Of a DNA stretch of 64,000 bases, positions 54,621-60,600 are shown piece by piece. The notes below the pieces were generated by a model. That model saw only the letters and a program-made list of their open reading frames with translations. It had not been told where the DNA came from and did not search any database. Position 1 is the first letter of the stretch. Each line of letters starts with the position of its first letter. A program made the translations under genes and the position numbers. Origin of the DNA: Pyxicephalus adspersus (Eukaryota > Chordata > Amphibia > Anura > Pyxicephalidae); assembly GCF_032062135.1 (NCBI RefSeq), contig NC_092862.1:65407608-65471607 (forward strand), in the 5' to 3' direction.

Positions 54621-57600
54621 CTGTACAGTTATAATACATGTTTAACTATTTTTTAATTTTTTTAACTGCTTTTTGTGTTTTTTTTTATTTAAAGTTTATT
54701 ATTTCATTTATTAATAATTGGACGTATTATTTCAGTGAGTTATGCCTAAGAATTATAGGCCTACAATGTAAAATAACGCTTTTTGCATTGAAATACGGAC
54801 AGAGTTGGAACGCTAGGGGTTTAAATAACTGTATCTTCAGTTATTAAATGGTTGAAACTTTTAAAGGAAATCTTTTAACACAGGGCAAATAAAATAATGA
54901 TGAAATGAAAATGAAACCTGTTTAGAAAAAGGATACTTTCAGTGAAAACCATCAAAAGTCAAGCTTGGCTTTACCTATACACTTCCTACCTACTAGCCAG
55001 TGAACATACCAATCACATTAAAGTAACAATACATATCATGGGGCAGTTCTACTAAGTTCTGCTTATATACCCCCCAAAAAATTGCTCAATTTGCATTCCT
55101 TTATTTTGCAGGTTTTAAGAAATTCACTTTAAGGTCACTGAAAAAAAAAAAAAACGTGAGCCATTTGAATTTGGTTGTAAAAAGATAGAACCAACCAAAT
55201 AGTTTTTGTAGCTGCTGATCAGACATGCACAGCAATCAGGAGGTGTTATGGTTTATTCCTGTATACAGAATTGTGTGAAATGCATGCAAATTTCTATAAG
55301 GTAAGCCATTTCTTTGTTGACTGACTTCTGTTTTGGACTACCGAGATAATGTATTAGACATTGTGGCCCAAGTATTTCTTTAGGACACTTCTTATGTCTT
55401 TTATTCCTTTATAAATGTGTTCACTATTTAAATTTCCGTATATATCCATTTGGAGCAATAGATGAAAACTGCAAATATCTTTAACACACAACTTTAACCG
55501 ACAACCTAATACCTATGCAGATAACAATCCTGAGGTTTTCCAGTCTAGTGTTAGGCTTTTCTGAATCTGAAGTGTAAGGCACAGAAAAAGGCTTTTTACC
55601 TGATGTAGCGCTTTTGGTCATGTAGAGTGGAAGGTGTTTCCAACAGTTTATTCAAAAGTAATATCCTCAGTGACTCAATTCTTGTTTCCACTTCAGCATA
55701 TACTGCAAGAAAATAAAACACATTAGATCTAGTTATACTCAATTCACTGTAGGATGTAAGGATAGTTTTATAGGTTAAAGTAAACATTAATACAGATTCA
55801 TAGCAGATTAAAAAAAAAAAAAAGAAGTATTTTTAAGGTATTTGTAGATTTGTTATTTAAACTAAAATATAACTATCGTATGAAAAAATTTGTATCTATT
55901 AGATCAGTGGTCGCCAACCGGTGGTCCGCGAGAAAATTTAGGTGGTCTGCGGGCTAGTCGGTGCGCACCCCAGCGGGGACAGTAGAAGGACCCTGCTTGG
56001 GGATGGAGCACCGGCCAGAGCCATGGACCATGTCCCCCATACGCGTCGCAGGCTCAGAGTGGTGGGTGGGTTGTGTCTCTGGACTGCGATAGGAGGGTGG
56101 GCGGGTATCTGGTATAATGACTTCACTCTGGGAGAAATGTCCTCCTCTTTGAGTGACAAGCAGCTCCTGCGCATGCGCAGTCCGGAGTATGTGAAGTTAG
56201 TGGTCTGTGACAATCAAAAGGTTGGCGATCACTGTATTAGATTGCTTTAACATTATAACAGCTAAATAGCTTAAAATATTCATGTAAGTGGGAAGGAAAG
56301 TACACTTTTATAATATGGCTTCTTTTTCTACAAACATATACACTCACTGTGCACCTTATAGGCACACCTTGCAAGTACCAGGTTGGACTCCCTTTTGCCC
56401 TCAGAAAAGCTGTGATTCTTGGCAAAGATTCAACAAAGTGCCAGAAACATTGTTCAGAGATTTTGGTTCATATTAACATAGTGGAATCACCCAGTTGCTG
56501 CAGATTTGCCAGCTAGACATGCATGATGCAAATTTCTCATTCTACCACATCCCAAAAGTGCTCAATTGCAGTGGTCGCCAACCTTTTTGGTTCCACGGAC
56601 CACTAAAATCACAGACTCCTGACTGCGCATGCTCGGGGAGCCCCGGTATCAATCAAAAGGGGAGAAACCTCTCCCATAGTGATGTCACTGTGACATAGCT
56701 CTGCCACTTCCCCATCGCAGATCTAGGCCTGTGATGGAAGAGTGGGCGAGTTATGTCCAGGAACACAGTCCACCCACTTCCCTGCGCCTTGGACTTGTAC
56801 GGGGACGTGTTCCGTGGCTCTGACCGGTGCGTCCCCCCTCTCCTGACCCCGCATGGGGGTGCACCGGCCAGAGCCGCAGACCCTCAAAATTTTTGTTGGG
56901 GACCGCTGTTGGGGGACCGCTGCTCTATTGGATTCTCCTCCGATTTATGACATCAAAAATTCAAACACTTTTTGGGGCATTCTCTGTACACCTTAGAGAT
57001 GGTTGTGCGTTAAAATCCAAATAGATTAGCAGTTTTTAAATATTCAGACCGGTCCACCTGCTCAGTTCGAACTTCAGAAAGTCATCCTGACAGTTTCTAC
57101 AGCTATTTGACTGGCTGATAAATTTTGCGTTAACAAGCAGTTGAACAGGTATACCTAAAGACGTGACCAATGAGTGTACATGTCTTAGAAAAAAGACAAA
57201 CTATATTTCTCACCTTTCTTAAAAACCTCAACTTCAGTCTTTCCAAATAAGGACTTTGCTTTTTCATAGTCATTAATGACAACATCATAGTCACCCTAAG
57301 AGGATAAGAAAAACATATTAGATTTGAAGTCAGAAAGATATTCTGCTAACAACCTATTCACAGTACAGTGGCTCAGTGGTTAGCACTCTAGCCTTTGCGA
57401 GTCCCAGGTTCGAATGTGGGCCAGGACACTATCTGCATGGAGATTGCAGGTTCTCCCTGCGTTTGCATGGGTTTCCTCCGGGTACCCTGGTTTCCTCCCA
57501 CATTCCAAAAACATGCAGTTAGGTTATTTGCTCCTCCCAAAATTGACCTTAGATTGTGAATATGACTGTGGCAGGGACATTAGATTGTGAGCACCTTTGA

Positions 57601-60600
57601 GGGACAGCTAGTGACATGACTATTGACTTAGTACAGTGCTGCTTAATAGGTTGGTGCTATATAAATACTGTGTAAAAATAATAATAATAAATATAACTGT
57701 GTTGTCCTATAGCGTGTTATTTTCCTATAGGAAAATAAAACCTAGTGCCTAAGTAATAAGGTATAAGTACCAAACATTGTCAGACACAGCCTACTTTTCC
57801 TCCCAATACAAATCTGTGTATGGATGTAGGGTTTACGAGGAATGTAGCCATTACTTAGAAATTATGACAGCACAGAAAACTTTAAGAAAACAGGAAGCAG
57901 CTCTTCCACTGGCAGTACCAAATAAATCATAATGTGCAGGTAAAAGACGAATAAAGCAATAACATTATGTAAGACTTTCATTGGTTCATTTTTTAAATGA
58001 TATTCTTGCATACTGTTACTAGGTAGGAATCAGTCATTTAGTGGAAACTTCATTATGACATCCAAGACACATGCGCTATGACAGCCTGGCAAGTGTGTTA
58101 CATATATTTATGCTCCTATAAGACTTGCACTTCAAATCTGCTTATCAGCTGTCAAGCTGGCTTGACCAGAGATAAAAGTGTGTTTATAGCCAGATGGGAG
58201 AGGAGTACAACAGGTACTTCATAGGAAAAATGGGGAGTTGCTTTAGAAAAAGGATTGGGCCTCAACTATAGCCAAAAACAACATATAATTTCATAAAGGT
58301 ACATCCCTTATAATCTTCCACTTTTCATTATTTGCAAATGTAGTAAGCTAGGGGTGTTGTGATTTAGGACAGGTGCAAGTTAGCCATAACATACAAGTAG
58401 TCTAGAAAAGAATCACCGCCTTCAAAATATTCACATTTTGTCGCTTTGCAGAAAGAAATGAAGATATAGGAAAAATCTAGCTGTATAAGATTTCCAAGCA
58501 AACCATACAAAAGCAACCTCAGAAAAAGATAGAATCACTGGGAAATAAAAAGTATTACCTCCCTGTATCAGTACTTTGAGGAATCACCTTTTGTTCTAGC
58601 TACAGGCTTGTGTCTGTTTGGGATACTTCCCCATTTTCCTTTTACAGAACTGTTAAGCTAAGTCCAATTGGAGTGTGACTGCTGTTGACTGGAATATTTA
58701 AGTTATTCCAAAGATGTCAATTCTGGGCTCTGACTAGGCCATGCAAGGACATTTCTCTACTTCAGCAACCGTGTGGTCAGTTTTGCTGTGTGCTTTAGGT
58801 CAAAGTCATATTGGATAGTAAACTTTGCTCCCATTGACAACTTTTTGGTAGACAACAGGAGATTTACTCAAGGATTTTGCCCCATCACTTTATCTTTTAT
58901 TCCTGACAAATGCTCCTGTATGGGATGCTTCCACCTCCATGCTCTACTGTATGTATAATGTTCTTTGGGTGCTGAGATGCATAGGCTATTCACCATATGT
59001 ACCATTTGATGTTGAGAGCATTTTTTTTTATCTCTCGACTTGTGCTTGTCCACAACTTTAACTCTGAGATCTTTTGAGAGTGCCTTGCCACCCATTGTTG
59101 ATTGTTTTCGGTTGTCGGTTTGTTTTTGGTTGCACTAACAAGAACTGGAATGCATCAGAAAAACCTATTTTATGTAAAACTAACTAAAATGATTACCAGT
59201 TGATCACAGAAGCCAATTAGTTAACTTGGTGTGTAATGGAGGTGAATAGTTACACCTGACCGAGTTTACAATATTTGTATGAGGGTGGTGATCCTTTACC
59301 CATCTCAAATTCAGTTTACTAATTATTTTGCAATTATTTCTATCTTTCACTTTGTATGTGTGTCTTTATTTCAGGCGATTCTTTTCTTTATCCTCTGTGT
59401 ATCCAAGTATGATTATTATTTTTATCATTAATAAACAGGTTTTATATAACGCCAACATATTACGCAGCGCTGTACATTAAACAGGGATATAATACAAAAA
59501 TTTGTCCGGACTCACCTTTTGAATATTTTTTTCAATGTTCAGTGGGAGGTTGAACAAAAACTTGAATCGTTGGAGAACATTAAGTGCATTGCGAGTGGAA
59601 TCAGCTTTATCCTTTCTGCCAAGTACTTCTTGAAACAGAGTATCTGCCGTTGTACTTGCACCTGATAACAGAAAATAAGGCTATTAATTAGCATCACATA
59701 AAGTAAAGAGCTGAAACAAAGAAAATATTGCCAGGTTTTAAACTTCCTATTACAGTAGTTGTCCTTCTATAAAAAAAATCCATTTGTTCCTTTTTTTAAA
59801 AAAAAAAAAAAGAAGACCTGTTGTATCTTAGCTTTAGATACAGTTCAAGAGATCTATTTATAATAGCAGCGAATCTGATATTCACAAAAAATTCCCTGGT
59901 GGAAAATCATTTACAGCTATTGAAACAAATGGACCTGGACGATTCTCCACCAGGGAATGTTTCAATGAATCTTAGGTTCAATGCTTTAGAACTAGACTCC
60001 AAAGAGGGTTCATGGGATTTCAAGAGCTCTTGATTTCACAACTCCCAATTCCACAGGGGTTCTTTAAATAACATGTTTTTTACTTTACACTTTCAGTGTA
60101 TTATGAATACTGACAACTCAGGTATTCTGGTCTAAGAAACACTCCATCTAAGGTTACAAATACTCTATTGTGATCAAGCAGGCATTTATATAACTAGTAA
60201 ATAGCTCAATTTTTCTCACTGTAAATTATCCTAATTATTTCATTACCCAAAAGAAAATAGGATGAAAACTGGAAGTATTTTGGGCCTTTTTGATCACAGT
60301 TAGCAGAAAGTCCCTGCATTATCTGGTCTAGTGACCATACTTTAAGCAAAGATGAAAAAAATGACATCAGCCTCTCTGGGTGGCTTGCGTGCCATATACT
60401 CTCTTCAGCACTGTGGGTGGCCCGGCGAATCTGAACACAGCTGAGCTAAAATAATTGTTTAATACAAATAACACTAAAACACGGCAGGAATTTTACAGCT
60501 CTAAAGTAAAAACTAAAGCATTCACTTGTGTGAAGCCAACGTTTCATTTAACAGCTAGAAATGTAAGGGTAAGAAAAGTGCTAGAATACAGAAGAAACTC

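Larger units (their letters stand above)
52508..55599 (-). other. EXOC2: EXOC2 intron between exons D and E
   Basis: About 3.1 kb. Contains the 1.13-kb hAT-like element (53161) and piggyBac-like copy 3 (54350). The remainder has no feature. Confidence 0.9.
55703..57213 (-). other. EXOC2: EXOC2 intron between exons C and D
   Basis: About 1.5 kb, most of it transposon: a hAT-like copy (55905) and a Tc1-like element with a nested hAT-like copy (56341-57176). Confidence 0.9.
57296..59515 (-). other. EXOC2: EXOC2 intron between exons B and C
   Basis: About 2.2 kb. A SINE (57362), a Tc1-like transposase relic (58389) and a SINE tail (59412). Stretch 57700-58385 shows nothing. Confidence 0.9.
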
